A DNA stretch of 64,000 nt from Mediterraneibacter massiliensis. Its GTDB lineage: Bacteria > Bacillota > Clostridia > Lachnospirales > Lachnospiraceae. Numbering within the stretch: the first letter of the stretch is position 1; each line of letters opens with the position of its first letter. Positions 1 to 8,496 of this stretch are shown here, one piece after another. Made by a program: the position numbers and the translations under genes. The notes beneath the pieces are model-generated. The model made no database searches and was not told where the DNA came from. It worked only from the letters and a program-made list of their open reading frames with translations. The DNA is taken from positions 1,691,902-1,755,901 of the forward strand of contig NZ_LN913001.1 of assembly GCF_001487105.1 (NCBI RefSeq), written 5' to 3'.

Positions 1-1056
1 TCCAAATGTATAGTTTTCTCGTTTTTCCGTCAGTTCCAGTATATCCCCTTTATGAATATCGACAAGTGCATCTGCCTTTACTTCCCGTTTCGTTTGAGAA
101 AGTACTCTCACTGCGGGCACCCCTGCATGATTCGGTCTGTCAAGGGACAGCATATCTTTCCCATTGTGCTTCTTATAATACCCTGCATGAAAACCGCCCC
201 TGTTATAAATATCTTTTAACCGCTCTATATCTTCCGGCTCCACAGAAAAATTCTCTTTTCCTTCTGCCATATATTTATCCAGATATTTTCGGTACATAGC
301 TGTTACTGCTGCCACATATTCCGGCCTTTTCATTCTTCCTTCAATCTTAAAAGAATGAATTCCAGCCTCCGCCAATGCTGGGATCATATCTAAAGTACAA
401 ATATCCTTTAAACTAAGGAGATATCCTTTTTTCTTTCCGACAGAATATGGAAGCCTGCACGGCTGCGCGCATTGTCCTCGGTTTCCACTTCTACCGCCGA
501 TAAAGCTGCTCAACAGACACTGTCCTGAATAACAGTAGCAAAGTGCTCCATGCACGAAACATTCCACATCCATTCCTGTCTGCCTTTGTATATCCTGAAT
601 TTCCGAAAGAGCCAATTCTCTTGCCGGCACAACCCTTTTTACCCCTGCGTCCTTTAAAAACTGTGCCCCCTTTACATTGGTGATCGTCATCTGTGTACTG
701 GCATGTATCTCCATCTCAGGAAAATAGGTTCTAACAAAAGATAAAACACCGATATCCTGCACGATCACCGCATCCAGTCCCTGGCAGTATAAAGGTTCTA
801 GATATTTGTAAAGTCCGGATATTTCACTATTTTTTAAAAGTGTGTTCACTGTCAGATAAAACTTTTTCTGATGCAGATGTGCATAGTCGATCGCCTCTGT
901 CAATTCCTGTACGGTAAAGTTATCTGCATACGCACGCGCGCCAAAACGGGGACCTCCTGCATATACTGCATCAGCCCCTGCGTTCACGGCAGTCATAAAA
1001 CTTTCAAAATTTCCCGCCGGTGCTAAAATTTCTATTTTCCTATGCATTCTAGACAT
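1..1056 (-). CDS. Peptidase U32 family protein (partial, runs off left edge)
   Basis: Only the N-terminal ~352 codons are in the window. The protein opens with a TIM-barrel-like stretch typical of U32 proteins (IEILAPAGNFESF) and carries the U32 signature around residues 165-185: E-C-F-V-H-G-A-L-C, then C-Y-S-G-Q-C and S. Family members are annotated as collagenase-like proteases, but several act in hydroxylation of rRNA or tRNA bases, so the substrate cannot be read from sequence. I chose ATG 1056 because AGGAG sits 8 nt upstream; a second in-frame ATG lies three codons in. It follows zapA on the same strand with a ~120-bp gap, an order common in Lachnospiraceae. Family is certain, function is not. 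Confidence 0.88.
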   Translation of the reverse strand, partial: MSRMHRKIEILAPAGNFESFMTAVNAGADAVYAGGPRFGARAYADNFTVQELTEAIDYAHLHQKKFYLTVNTLLKNSEISGLYKYLEPLYCQGLDAVIVQDIGVLSFVRTYFPEMEIHASTQMTITNVKGAQFLKDAGVKRVVPARELALSEIQDIQRQTGMDVECFVHGALCYCYSGQCLLSSFIGGRSGNRGQCAQPCRLPYSVGKKKGYLLSLKDICTLDMIPALAEAGIHSFKIEGRMKRPEYVAAVTAMYRKYLDKYMAEGKENFSVEPEDIERLKDIYNRGGFHAGYYKKHNGKDMLSLDRPNHAGVPAVRVLSQTKREVKADALVDIHKGDILELTEKRENYTFG

Positions 1057-1179
1057 ATCATTTTCTCCTGTATACTGCTTTTATTTTGCATGGCAATAAA
1101 GAAAGGATGTCCGGCAAAAGCCACACACCCCATGTTTATCTTCACAAAGGAAGTTTCTCCGACTTTCCATGACAGATTC

Positions 1180-1590
1180 TTATCTTCTGCGGTTCTTCAT
1201 CTCTGTCTCCAGTTTTACGATCTGCATCTGAAGGTCATTGTTATCCTCTTTCATCTTCGCAAGTTCTTTCTCGGCATTTTCCAATTTGATCTGGGCTGAG
1301 ATTAATTCATGCTTCAGATCATACATCTCTTTATCTTTCAATTCTATATCGTTCTCTAGGGAATCCCCCTGCTTTTTTGCCTTAAAATAATCATCTGCAA
1401 TATTCAAAGCAAGAAGGACATTACGGGTATCCGCGCTTTGCTTTCTGTATCCCTCACTGTTTGCGCATTCTGTGATCTTATGGTTCAGATAGGAGGACAC
1501 TTTCTGAAGATATTCCTCACCTTCAAACCCGCTTAAAGTATATACTTTTCCTCCGATCAATACTTCTGTATAGTGCTTTGCTGAACTCAT
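1180..1590 (-). CDS. zapA: Cell division protein ZapA
   Basis: ZapA binds FtsZ filaments and promotes Z-ring bundling at midcell. The 136-residue product has the N-terminal ZapA globular region (about residues 1-65, beginning with a strand that reads VLIGGKVYTLSG), followed by a long charged coiled coil (about 75-132) and a basic Arg-rich C-terminus. Length is slightly above that of most Firmicutes ZapA proteins because of the extended coil. The start is supported by AAGGAGG upstream of ATG 1590. It has its own promoter and lies downstream of ruvB. Confidence 0.85.
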   Translation of the reverse strand: MSSAKHYTEVLIGGKVYTLSGFEGEEYLQKVSSYLNHKITECANSEGYRKQSADTRNVLLALNIADDYFKAKKQGDSLENDIELKDKEMYDLKHELISAQIKLENAEKELAKMKEDNNDLQMQIVKLETEMKNRRR

Positions 1591-1618
1591 AGCTTCCTCC
1601 TTGCATTTCCTAACTGCT

Positions 1619-1647
1619 ATTATAAACTATTTAGAGACAAAAACCAA
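1619..1647 (-). promoter_or_regulatory. Sigma-A-type promoter of zapA
   Basis: Read on the minus strand: TTGGTT, a 17-nt spacer, then TATAAT, ending 28 nt before the zapA start codon. The -10 is perfect and the -35 has four of six consensus bases. It implies that zapA, with the U32 gene behind it, can be transcribed independently of ruvAB. Confidence 0.6.
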
Positions 1648-1755
1648 CTCTTTTTTCGTTTCTCTGTCAGGAATCCGTATAGTTGTTCCGATCCTGGAAT
1701 CAGCCTTTTCATCGCTACAACCGACGGTCTTGTCCGGTTTGTACGTATTTTCGCT

Positions 1756-2748
1756 TTATAACGGGATTCCTAAATGTGCATAGGCAAGTTCCGTAACGAC
1801 TCTGCCCCGCGGTGTCCTCTGGATAAACCCATTTTTTAACAGATATGGTTCATATACCTCCTCTAATGTGCCTGCATCCTCAGAGATTGAGGCCGCCAGA
1901 GTATCAAGTCCTACCGGACCGCCTTTGAATTTCTCGATCATAGTCTGTAAAATATTTCTGTCGATAGAATCCAGGCCATATTTATCTACGTCTAAAAGAT
2001 CTAGCGCAAGATTCGCTACTTGTTCTGTAATAATGCCATCATATTTTACCTGTGCAAAATCCCGTACTCTTTTTAAAAGACGATTTGCCAAACGGGGGGT
2101 TCCCCGCGAGCGTCTTGCCAGTTCCACCGCCCCATCCGGTTCGATTGCAACATCAAGCAGCGCTGCCGAGCGGATGATGATCGTCGCAAGTTCCTTCTCT
2201 GTATAAAATTCCAGACGGTTTATAACTCCGAAACGGTCTCTTAACGGTGCTGTCAGCATACCAGCTCTGGTAGTCGCTCCTACCAGTGTAAATTTAGGCA
2301 GATCCAGTCGGATAGAACGTGCGGTCGCCCCTTTCCCGATCATTATATCGATCGCATAGTCCTCCATAGCAGGATACAAAACTTCTTCCACCTGCCTGTT
2401 CAACCTATGTATCTCATCTACAAAAAGAACGTCATTTTCCTGTAGATTATTCAAGATTGCCGCCATCTCTCCTGGTTTTTCTATAGCAGGTCCGCTGGTT
2501 ACTTTCAAGTTGACTCCCATTTCATTTGCAATAATGCCAGCTAATGTCGTCTTTCCAAGTCCCGGCGGTCCATAAAACAATACATGATCCAGCGCTTCCT
2601 TTCTTGCCTTAGCCGCTTTGATGTATATAGAAAGCGTTTTCTTTGCCTTCTCCTGTCCGATATACTCGTCTAAAGACTGAGGCCGCAAACTGCTTTCGAT
2701 CTTACTGTCCTCTTCCAGATTTTCTGTTGTGATAATTCGCTTTTCCAT
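1756..2748 (-). CDS. ruvB: Holliday junction branch migration helicase RuvB
   Basis: RuvB is the AAA+ motor that, with RuvA, drives branch migration of Holliday junctions. The 330-residue protein has the family's full length. Visible are the N-terminal '[12 protein letters not shown]' region, Walker A (GPPGLGKTT, about residue 60), Walker B (LFVDEIHRL, about 107), sensor 1 (VGATTRAG) and the C-terminal winged-helix domain (IQRTPRGR). It sits directly downstream of ruvA in the same orientation. A ruvC gene is not in the window, as usual for Firmicutes. Confidence 0.97.
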   Translation of the reverse strand: MEKRIITTENLEEDSKIESSLRPQSLDEYIGQEKAKKTLSIYIKAAKARKEALDHVLFYGPPGLGKTTLAGIIANEMGVNLKVTSGPAIEKPGEMAAILNNLQENDVLFVDEIHRLNRQVEEVLYPAMEDYAIDIMIGKGATARSIRLDLPKFTLVGATTRAGMLTAPLRDRFGVINRLEFYTEKELATIIIRSAALLDVAIEPDGAVELARRSRGTPRLANRLLKRVRDFAQVKYDGIITEQVANLALDLLDVDKYGLDSIDRNILQTMIEKFKGGPVGLDTLAASISEDAGTLEEVYEPYLLKNGFIQRTPRGRVVTELAYAHLGIPL

Positions 2749-2787
2749 ATTTCCAACCTGCTTTATACTATTTTTTCTGTAAATGTA

Positions 2788-3387
2788 TTAGAATAAATAT
2801 TTTAACGCCTCTTTTAAGACAGCTTCTACTGTCGTAAGTTCTCCTGCCTTTTTTACAGCTCTTAGACTTTCTGCACTGCCATATCCCAAGGCAACCAGTG
2901 CCTGTACAGCCTCTGTCTGTACTTCCCCTGTGCCAGAGTCCAGCGCCGTCCTCGGTTCTTCTTTATCTGTATGCAGTATATCCTCGATATCCAACTTATC
3001 TTTCAGTTCGATGATCAATTTCTCCGCCGTTTTTTTTCCGATCCCCGGTGCCTTTGAGATTGCTTTGACATCTCCTGAAAGCACCGCAAAACGCAGCTCG
3101 TCTCCAGATAAACTGGATAAAATATTTAATCCGCCTTTGGGTCCAATCCCGCTGACACCAATCAGCATTTTGAAAATCTCTAGTTCTTCTTTTGTCAAGA
3201 AGCCAAATAACTGCATGGCGTCCTCCCGCACATTGAGGTACGTATGTATTTTTACCTCATGCCCTGGAGACGGCAGAAGTCCCATAGATTGTTCCGGCAT
3301 ATAGATACCGTAACCCACCCCGCCTACATCTACAACTACTTTTTCTTTTTCAATCGCTGCGAGTTCTCCTCTGATATATGAAATCAT
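2788..3387 (-). CDS. ruvA: Holliday junction DNA helicase subunit RuvA
   Basis: RuvA tetramers bind the four-way junction and load RuvB. The 199-residue product starts MISYIRGEL, the family's usual N-terminus. It has the OB fold (residues 1-64), two helix-hairpin-helix motifs (GVSGIGPKGG and APGIGKKTAEKL) and the C-terminal RuvB-binding domain (about 155-199). I preferred ATG 3387 over the ATG six bases upstream because AAAGG is then about 8 nt away and the N-terminus fits the family. It is cotranscribed with ruvB (40-bp gap). Confidence 0.95.
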   Translation of the reverse strand: MISYIRGELAAIEKEKVVVDVGGVGYGIYMPEQSMGLLPSPGHEVKIHTYLNVREDAMQLFGFLTKEELEIFKMLIGVSGIGPKGGLNILSSLSGDELRFAVLSGDVKAISKAPGIGKKTAEKLIIELKDKLDIEDILHTDKEEPRTALDSGTGEVQTEAVQALVALGYGSAESLRAVKKAGELTTVEAVLKEALKYLF

Positions 3388-3403
3388 CTGCATTTCCTTT
3401 CGC

Positions 3404-3898
3404 TCATTCTAATCTGATATTGGCCGTACGCTTTAATACTGCTTCAGATACTGTTCCGATCAGCGCTCCTGTCACACATCCTGCCACAAGTAAAACCGGA
3501 ACATAATAGCCAACCGAAAGCGTCTCCACGACCATCATGGCTACGATAAGCTGACCAATATTGTGAAACACACCGCCCGCAATACTGACTCCGATCACAC
3601 TGTATGTATTCTTTCTTTTTAATCCGATCATCACAGCAAGGCTTAATATCCCCCCTGCAAGGCTATACAAGATGCTAAAAAGACTGCCAAATAAAAAACC
3701 GGAAAGTAAAATCCGCACAACAGAAAGCAAACAGGCCTCTTTGGCAGTTCCTTTGTACAGCATGATGACGATCATAAGATTGGCAAGCCCTAATTTCACT
3801 CCTGGTATGCCAAACGAGATGGGAATACATGTTTCCACATAACTAAAGATCAATGCCAGCGCTGTAAATACTCCGAAATATGCCGCTCTGTTCTTCAA
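3404..3898 (-). CDS. Gx transporter family membrane protein (heptaprenyl diphosphate synthase component I-like)
   Basis: A hydrophobic protein of 164 residues with about five membrane segments and several Gly-rich helices, matching the family annotated as 'Gx transporter' or, misleadingly, 'HepPP synthase component I'. The fold resembles ECF-type substrate-binding subunits, so uptake of a small cofactor or vitamin is a reasonable guess, but no substrate is visible. The start codon is TTG, with AAAGGAG 5 nt upstream. It lies between a NusG-domain-II gene and ruvA; this pair commonly accompanies apbE and Rnf genes in clostridia, which hints at a link with flavin or redox metabolism. Confidence 0.75.
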   Translation of the reverse strand: MKNRAAYFGVFTALALIFSYVETCIPISFGIPGVKLGLANLMIVIMLYKGTAKEACLLSVVRILLSGFLFGSLFSILYSLAGGILSLAVMIGLKRKNTYSVIGVSIAGGVFHNIGQLIVAMMVVETLSVGYYVPVLLVAGCVTGALIGTVSEAVLKRTANIRLE

Positions 3899-3946
3899 GC
3901 TGTCTCCTTTCTTATCCCCATTTCCCCCTATGTCGGAACTCTTCCT

Positions 3947-4303
3947 CTAATTTGTCATTGCATCTACATTACTTTCTTCTTCCCCTCTTATCGTTACTAC
4001 AACCTTATTGGGAAGGCAGATGATACTTTCTCCTTCTTTCGAAATTGCTTTGTGATGAACACATAACAAATCTGGACAATCCGCTTCTTGCATCTTCACC
4101 TGCCCCTCTTTTATTTCAAGTACATTCATTCCCTCTATATCAATCTTTTGCTCCTCTTCCAAGTCATAGATTCCATAGAGTTCCTTATCTACCGTTATGA
4201 CAACCTGCTTGTTTTCATTGTCTGGCTTTAAAAATTGAAATAAGAAAAAGCCGCTTGCTGTCAGCAATACCATACCAACTAAAAACCAATCATTTTTTTT
4301 CAT
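3947..4303 (-). CDS. NusG domain II-containing protein (membrane-anchored)
   Basis: A 118-residue protein with one N-terminal membrane helix (about residues 6-24) followed by an extracytoplasmic beta-rich domain of the NusG-II type; the conserved C-x5-H pair reads CPDLLCVHH and is followed by ICLPNKVVV. The family function is undefined. It is transcribed divergently from apbE from its own promoter, and the Gx-type gene follows it. Position beside apbE and the Rnf operon suggests an accessory role in envelope redox chemistry; that is inference only. Confidence 0.75.
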   Translation of the reverse strand: MKKNDWFLVGMVLLTASGFFLFQFLKPDNENKQVVITVDKELYGIYDLEEEQKIDIEGMNVLEIKEGQVKMQEADCPDLLCVHHKAISKEGESIICLPNKVVVTIRGEEESNVDAMTN

Positions 4304-4324
4304 TTTTCAACCTCTTTACGCATT

Positions 4325-4353
4325 ATCATAGCATACCGTTATATAGAATGCAA
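4325..4353 (-). promoter_or_regulatory. Sigma-A-type promoter of the NusG-II/Gx/ruvAB operon
   Basis: On the minus strand: TTGCAT, 17-nt spacer, TATGAT, ending 22 nt upstream of the NusG-II start. It is back-to-back with the apbE promoter, only 12 bp separating the two -35 elements. Confidence 0.6.
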
Positions 4354-4365
4354 TCACATGTTCGA

Positions 4366-4394
4366 TTGTACTTTTTCTGAATCCCCGGTATAAT
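4366..4394 (+). promoter_or_regulatory. Sigma-A-type promoter of apbE
   Basis: TTGTAC, 17-nt spacer, TATAAT, about 73 nt upstream of the apbE start at 4468. Both hexamers and spacing are near consensus. Confidence 0.7.
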
Positions 4395-4467
4395 AGGGAA
4401 AATATGATTTTTGTTTACCAACAATGCTTTATGTCATTTAAAACACGATAAAATAAGTGAGGTACCT

Positions 4468-5436
4468 ATGAAACGATTACTTACTTACTTGCTTTCTTGT
4501 TCCATTATGGTATCTGTCGTTGGCTGTGCTTCTCCTCCGCTCAATGAAAAACAGCAGATGACAGGTATTTACTTTGATACAGTGATAACACTTACTATTT
4601 GGGGAGCTGACGAAGAAATACTTGCCCATTGTGAAGACCTGTGCGAATACTATGAAAGTCTTTTCAGCCGTACGATAGAAAGTAGTGATGTATCTCGTAT
4701 TAATTCTTCTAACGGTATGCCTGTAGAAGTAGCAGATGAGACGGCAGAACTGATACAGATCGGACTTGACTACGGAGAACTCTCTAATGGGAAATTTGAT
4801 ATTACAGTCGGAACTGTCAACACACTCTGGAAGTTTCAGGATAATGAAACAAAAGAACTTCCTGATCCACAAGCTATTCAAGATGCTTTGTCCCATATCA
4901 ACTTTCAAAATGTAGAAGTAACCGGCAATACAGTTACCTTAAAAGATCCAAAAGCCCAGATTGATCTTGGCGGTATCGCAAAAGGATATATTGCAGACAA
5001 ACTAAAAGAATATTTAGAAAGTGCTGAAATCGAACATGCCCTTATCAATCTGGGAGGAAATATCCTGGCTCTTGGCGGACATGTCGACGGCACTCCTTTT
5101 AAAATCGGTATACAAAAGCCCTTTGATGAAACTGGTACTGCTATTACCTACCTGGACACCAAAGACCGCTCTGTCGTTTCTTCCGGCAATTATGTGCGAT
5201 ACTTTGAAAAAGCAGGCAAGATCTATCATCATATCCTTGATCCCGATACAGGTTATCCTTGCGAAAACAACCTTGTTCAAGTAACAATCCTTTCCGAATA
5301 TTCCGTGGATGGAGACGCGCTGAGCACAACCTGCTATAACCTAGGTTTAGAAAAAGGTATGGAACTCATTCAAAAACTGGATGGAATAGAAGCCATATTC
5401 GTAACAGACGATTATGAACTACACTACAGTAATTAA
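4468..5436 (+). CDS. apbE: FAD:protein FMN transferase, lipoprotein (ApbE)
   Basis: ApbE transfers FMN from FAD onto Ser/Thr residues of target proteins such as RnfG and RnfD, outside the membrane. The 322-residue product begins with a lipoprotein signal (hydrophobic helix ending in V-V-G-C, lipid-modified Cys about residue 20). Downstream are the ApbE motifs: YFDTVITLTIWG near the N-terminus, DLGGIAKGYIADK in the centre and INLGGNI, then HHILDPDTGYP near the C-terminus. A more distant in-frame ATG exists at 4411, but GTGAGG before 4468 and the signal peptide decide for 4468. It is the only plus-strand gene in this part and faces the Rnf operon tail to tail. Confidence 0.93.
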   Translation: MKRLLTYLLSCSIMVSVVGCASPPLNEKQQMTGIYFDTVITLTIWGADEEILAHCEDLCEYYESLFSRTIESSDVSRINSSNGMPVEVADETAELIQIGLDYGELSNGKFDITVGTVNTLWKFQDNETKELPDPQAIQDALSHINFQNVEVTGNTVTLKDPKAQIDLGGIAKGYIADKLKEYLESAEIEHALINLGGNILALGGHVDGTPFKIGIQKPFDETGTAITYLDTKDRSVVSSGNYVRYFEKAGKIYHHILDPDTGYPCENNLVQVTILSEYSVDGDALSTTCYNLGLEKGMELIQKLDGIEAIFVTDDYELHYSN

Positions 5437-5624
5437 ATATACATTTAACGAAACAACAAGCAGTACGAAAAGAAGCATAAGCGGAATTGAGTTAACACTG
5501 CGGAAGTATTCGAAAAAATGATTATGCGTCAACTGTATATTACATCGCTCGTCAGAGTTTTGCCGAAATTCCTCGCTCACACATACACTTTCTCCGCTTA
5601 AGTTCATGTTTCTGCTAAAAAAAT

Positions 5625-5702
5625 CGACTTCACGCTGCTGCGTACTTCCAAACAGAAGTATGTATTTCCTTCTGATTGGAGATATATAACAGCGTGAAGT
5701 CG
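5625..5702 (-). terminator. Large structured terminator between apbE and rnfB
   Basis: A perfect 13-bp inverted repeat (CGACTTCACGCTG at 5625-5637 and its complement at 5690-5702) encloses a 52-nt loop, which itself holds a smaller stem (TACTTC-CAAACA-GAAGTA, 5643-5660). On the minus strand the outer stem is followed by a T-run, so it can end the rnf transcript; on the plus strand it is followed by a weaker T-rich stretch. It probably serves both convergent transcription units. Confidence 0.6.
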
Positions 5703-5718
5703 TCTTTTCTTCTGAAAT

Positions 5719-6546
5719 CTAATTGCGGAATCTGCCTTCTGGCAGTAAAGTGAAACTTCTAATGATCTTCCTTGGGCATTTTTCTGCGCAGACACCGCAG
5801 TTTGTACATTTATCTGCGTCTATATGGGCAAGGAAATTTTTCACTGTGATCGCGCCTGCTTCACAATTTTTTTCACACAGGCGACAGCCGATACATCCCA
5901 CCTCACATACATCCATGAGTGCTTTTCCTTTATCATTTGAACTGCACTGTACGAATGTTTTCTGTTTATATGGAATCAACTCTATCAAATGTTTCGGGCA
6001 GGCAGCAATACACTTTCCACAAGCTTTGCAGGCTTCTTTATCTACTACCGCTATACCATCCTGAATATGGATGGCGTCAAATGGACAGGCTTTTACACAG
6101 CTTCCATACCCCAAACATCCGAAAGAACAGCCTTTTGCGCCTCCATCTTGCATTTGACTTGCCATGATGCAGTCTTTTATCCCAAAATATTCATATTCTG
6201 TCTTTGCTTTCTCACAAGTACCGGCGCATTTTACAAATGCAACTTTACGCTCTTGTTCTCCAGCTGCCTGTCCCATGATCTCTCCAATTTTTGCTGCAAC
6301 TTCAGAACCGCCCACCGGACAGCCTCCCACTTCCGCTTCTCCTTTAACGATTGCAGCTGCAAGTCCGGAACAGCCTGCATATCCGCAGCCCCCACAGTTA
6401 TTTCCTGGCAAAACACCAAGGATTGCCTCTTCTCTTTCATCGACCTCAACAGCAAATTTCTTTCCAGATATACCAAGAAAGACTCCGATGAATACACCTG
6501 TACCCCCTACCACAACGGCGGCTAAAATTATTGCTCCTATACTCAT
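5719..6546 (-). CDS. rnfB: Ion-translocating oxidoreductase complex subunit RnfB
   Basis: RnfB is the ferredoxin-interacting iron-sulfur subunit of the Rnf complex, which couples reduced ferredoxin oxidation and NAD+ reduction to Na+ or H+ export. The 275-residue protein has an N-terminal membrane helix, the [4Fe-4S] motif CGGCGYAGC (about residues 50-60), then further Cys clusters: CLGYGSCVKACP, CKACGKCIAACP, CIGCRLCEKNC and CTNCGVCAEKCP. Last gene of the rnfCDGEAB operon. Confidence 0.95.
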   Translation of the reverse strand: MSIGAIILAAVVVGGTGVFIGVFLGISGKKFAVEVDEREEAILGVLPGNNCGGCGYAGCSGLAAAIVKGEAEVGGCPVGGSEVAAKIGEIMGQAAGEQERKVAFVKCAGTCEKAKTEYEYFGIKDCIMASQMQDGGAKGCSFGCLGYGSCVKACPFDAIHIQDGIAVVDKEACKACGKCIAACPKHLIELIPYKQKTFVQCSSNDKGKALMDVCEVGCIGCRLCEKNCEAGAITVKNFLAHIDADKCTNCGVCAEKCPRKIIRSFTLLPEGRFRN

Positions 6547-6560
6547 ACGTTATGTCCCTC

Positions 6561-7157
6561 CTATATCAATCCTGAAAATCCGAAAAATGCAATTGCCATT
6601 AATCCGGCCGTCACAAGAACGATCGGAGTTCCCTGAAAGGATTCCGAAATATCATTGTATTCGATTTTCTCACGTATACCAGCCATCAGAACAATAGCAA
6701 TAAGGAAACCAACTGCCGTAGCAAAACCATTTATCACTCCTGTCAGCACACCATATCCATCCTGCACGTTTGTCAGCGCAACACCAAGAACCGCACAATT
6801 TGTCGTGATCAAGGGCAGATATACACCCAACGCATTATAAAGCGGCGGCATTGCTTTTTTCAAAAACATCTCTACAAATTGAACGAGTGCGGCAATGACC
6901 AGAATAAATACGATTGTGTTAAGATATTCTAGTTTTCCGCCCATAATATTTTTATTGCCAAGTATGAATTTATAGATCAGTCCAGTCACAAAAGATGCGA
7001 TTGTTATAACAAATACAACGGCTCCGCCCATTCCGGCGGCTGTCTTCACATTCTTAGAGACACCCAGGAAAGGACAGATACCTAGAAATTGGCTAAGGAC
7101 TACATTATTTACAAGCGCAGAACCTACTGCGATCAATAATAACTCTTTCACTGTCAT
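6561..7157 (-). CDS. rnfA: Rnf complex subunit RnfA
   Basis: An integral membrane protein of 198 residues with six predicted helices, full length for RnfA/RsxA. The family motif NNVVLSQFLGICPFLGVS lies near the N-terminus and supplies one of the paired cysteines that, with RnfE, hold an intramembrane iron-sulfur cluster in characterised complexes; the second lies in TTNCAVLG. It is 14 bp from rnfB and 6 bp from rnfE. Confidence 0.96.
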   Translation of the reverse strand: MTVKELLLIAVGSALVNNVVLSQFLGICPFLGVSKNVKTAAGMGGAVVFVITIASFVTGLIYKFILGNKNIMGGKLEYLNTIVFILVIAALVQFVEMFLKKAMPPLYNALGVYLPLITTNCAVLGVALTNVQDGYGVLTGVINGFATAVGFLIAIVLMAGIREKIEYNDISESFQGTPIVLVTAGLMAIAFFGFSGLI

Positions 7158-7163
7158 TTCCTC

Positions 7164-7889
7164 CTATTCTTTCTCTTCCTTGTCAGCACCTGTCGGGAAT
7201 ATATGCCCATTACATACTGACTGATTTGCACAGGATGTGCATCCTTCTCCACATCCAGTATGCAGTGCTGTTTCATTCCTTTTCTCCCCTCTTTTTGCCG
7301 CCTTGTTTTTTATTTTATTCTGCAGCGCAACAAGCCCGGCAAGAACAAAGAACGCTCCCGGAGCCAGGATAAAGATCGTCAATGGCTCATAGGAATCCGG
7401 AAGTATCTGCATGTTGAACACTTTCCCCGCGCCGAGTATTTCTCTTACGATCCCGATACAGGTGAGTCCGATCGTAAAACCTAACCCCATGCCAATTCCG
7501 TCAAAAATGGACGGCAAAACCGGATTCTTCGAAGCATAACTTTCTGCTCTTCCCAAAATGATACAGTTTACAACAATGAGCGGAATATAAAGCCCAAGAG
7601 CATCATACAAGGAGGGAACAAAACCTTCCAACAAGAAATCTACAATTGTCACAAAAGATGCGACAACGACTATAAACGCCGGCATTCTCACGGAATCCGG
7701 TATGATCTTACGGAGCATGGAAATAAGCATATTGGACATAACGAGCACTGCAGTCGTAGAAAGTCCCATACCGACACCGTTGACAGCTGATGTTGTAACC
7801 GCCAGTGTCGGACACATGCCCAGCATAAGAACAAAAGTCGGATTTTCTTTTACCACACCATTATAAATTCGCTCTATACATTTACTCAT
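7164..7889 (-). CDS. rnfE: Rnf complex subunit RnfE with Cys-rich C-terminal tail
   Basis: RnfE is the membrane subunit paired with RnfA. Residues 1-200 give the usual six-helix protein, with the paired cysteine motifs in NPTFVLMLGMCPTLAV and VVNCIILGRAE. The C-terminal ~30 residues are unusual: a soluble tail with four cysteines in C-x3-C-x2-C-x5-C spacing (GCGEGCTSCANQSVCN). That spacing could hold an iron-sulfur cluster or zinc; I infer no specific role. The start overlaps the rnfG stop by 8 nt. Confidence 0.94.
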   Translation of the reverse strand: MSKCIERIYNGVVKENPTFVLMLGMCPTLAVTTSAVNGVGMGLSTTAVLVMSNMLISMLRKIIPDSVRMPAFIVVVASFVTIVDFLLEGFVPSLYDALGLYIPLIVVNCIILGRAESYASKNPVLPSIFDGIGMGLGFTIGLTCIGIVREILGAGKVFNMQILPDSYEPLTIFILAPGAFFVLAGLVALQNKIKNKAAKRGEKRNETALHTGCGEGCTSCANQSVCNGHIFPTGADKEEKE

Positions 7890-8496
7890 TCACACCGCCC
7901 CCTAACTCATTCTGAAAATATACGAGCGCAGAATCCACTGCATTCGTGACGGCGTTTGTTGTAATCGTAGCTCCGCTGATCGCATCGATTTTATCGTCGC
8001 CTTCTTCTCCGGTTTTTGTATAAGAGAATTTTTCTACTTGCTTATCCTTAAACTGTTCTTTGAAATCTGCTTCATTTGCTTTCATTCCAAGTCCTGCTGT
8101 TTCACTGATCGAAAGCATTTCTATGCCTTTTACAGTACCGTCATTTAAGATACCTACGGACATCTCTATATCTCCCCCATAACCTTCATGGGAAGCTACA
8201 TTGATAACATATCCGATTGTTTCGCCTCCTGCATTTTTCGCCTCTGCAATTTCCATTATGTCATCCTGTGCATATCCGTTTTCCTTTAACAAAGACGATG
8301 CCTCGTCTGCGTCAAACTCCTTATATGTCTCAAAGGAAGCGGCATCCTTTAAGACTGCCTGAAATGCCTCTTGTTTTGCTTTCTCCTGTGAAACCGCAAT
8401 TGGCTTTTCTGTGATTCCATAGACGATTCCGAGCAAAAGCCCTGCAACTACTGTGATTGCTGTTAATATCAGCGTATTTTTTATAATTTTTTGCAT
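7882..8496 (-). CDS. rnfG: Rnf complex subunit RnfG (FMN-binding)
   Basis: RnfG carries covalently bound FMN on the outer face of the membrane. The 204-residue product has one N-terminal helix and an FMN-binding domain. Near the C-terminus is the flavinylation motif S-G-A-T-I-T-T (about residues 176-182); its first Thr is the expected acceptor of FMN from ApbE, encoded ~3 kb away. Its start overlaps the rnfD stop (TAATG). Confidence 0.95.
   Translation of the reverse strand: MQKIIKNTLILTAITVVAGLLLGIVYGITEKPIAVSQEKAKQEAFQAVLKDAASFETYKEFDADEASSLLKENGYAQDDIMEIAEAKNAGGETIGYVINVASHEGYGGDIEMSVGILNDGTVKGIEMLSISETAGLGMKANEADFKEQFKDKQVEKFSYTKTGEEGDDKIDAISGATITTNAVTNAVDSALVYFQNELGGGVNE

Noticed and set aside
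1660-1755. Possible terminator between ruvB and zapA
   Set aside because: Short imperfect stems only, and no T-run on the minus strand.
4411-4467. Upstream start for ApbE adding 19 residues
   Set aside because: It would spoil the lipoprotein signal and lies close to the promoter; ATG 4468 has the ribosome site.
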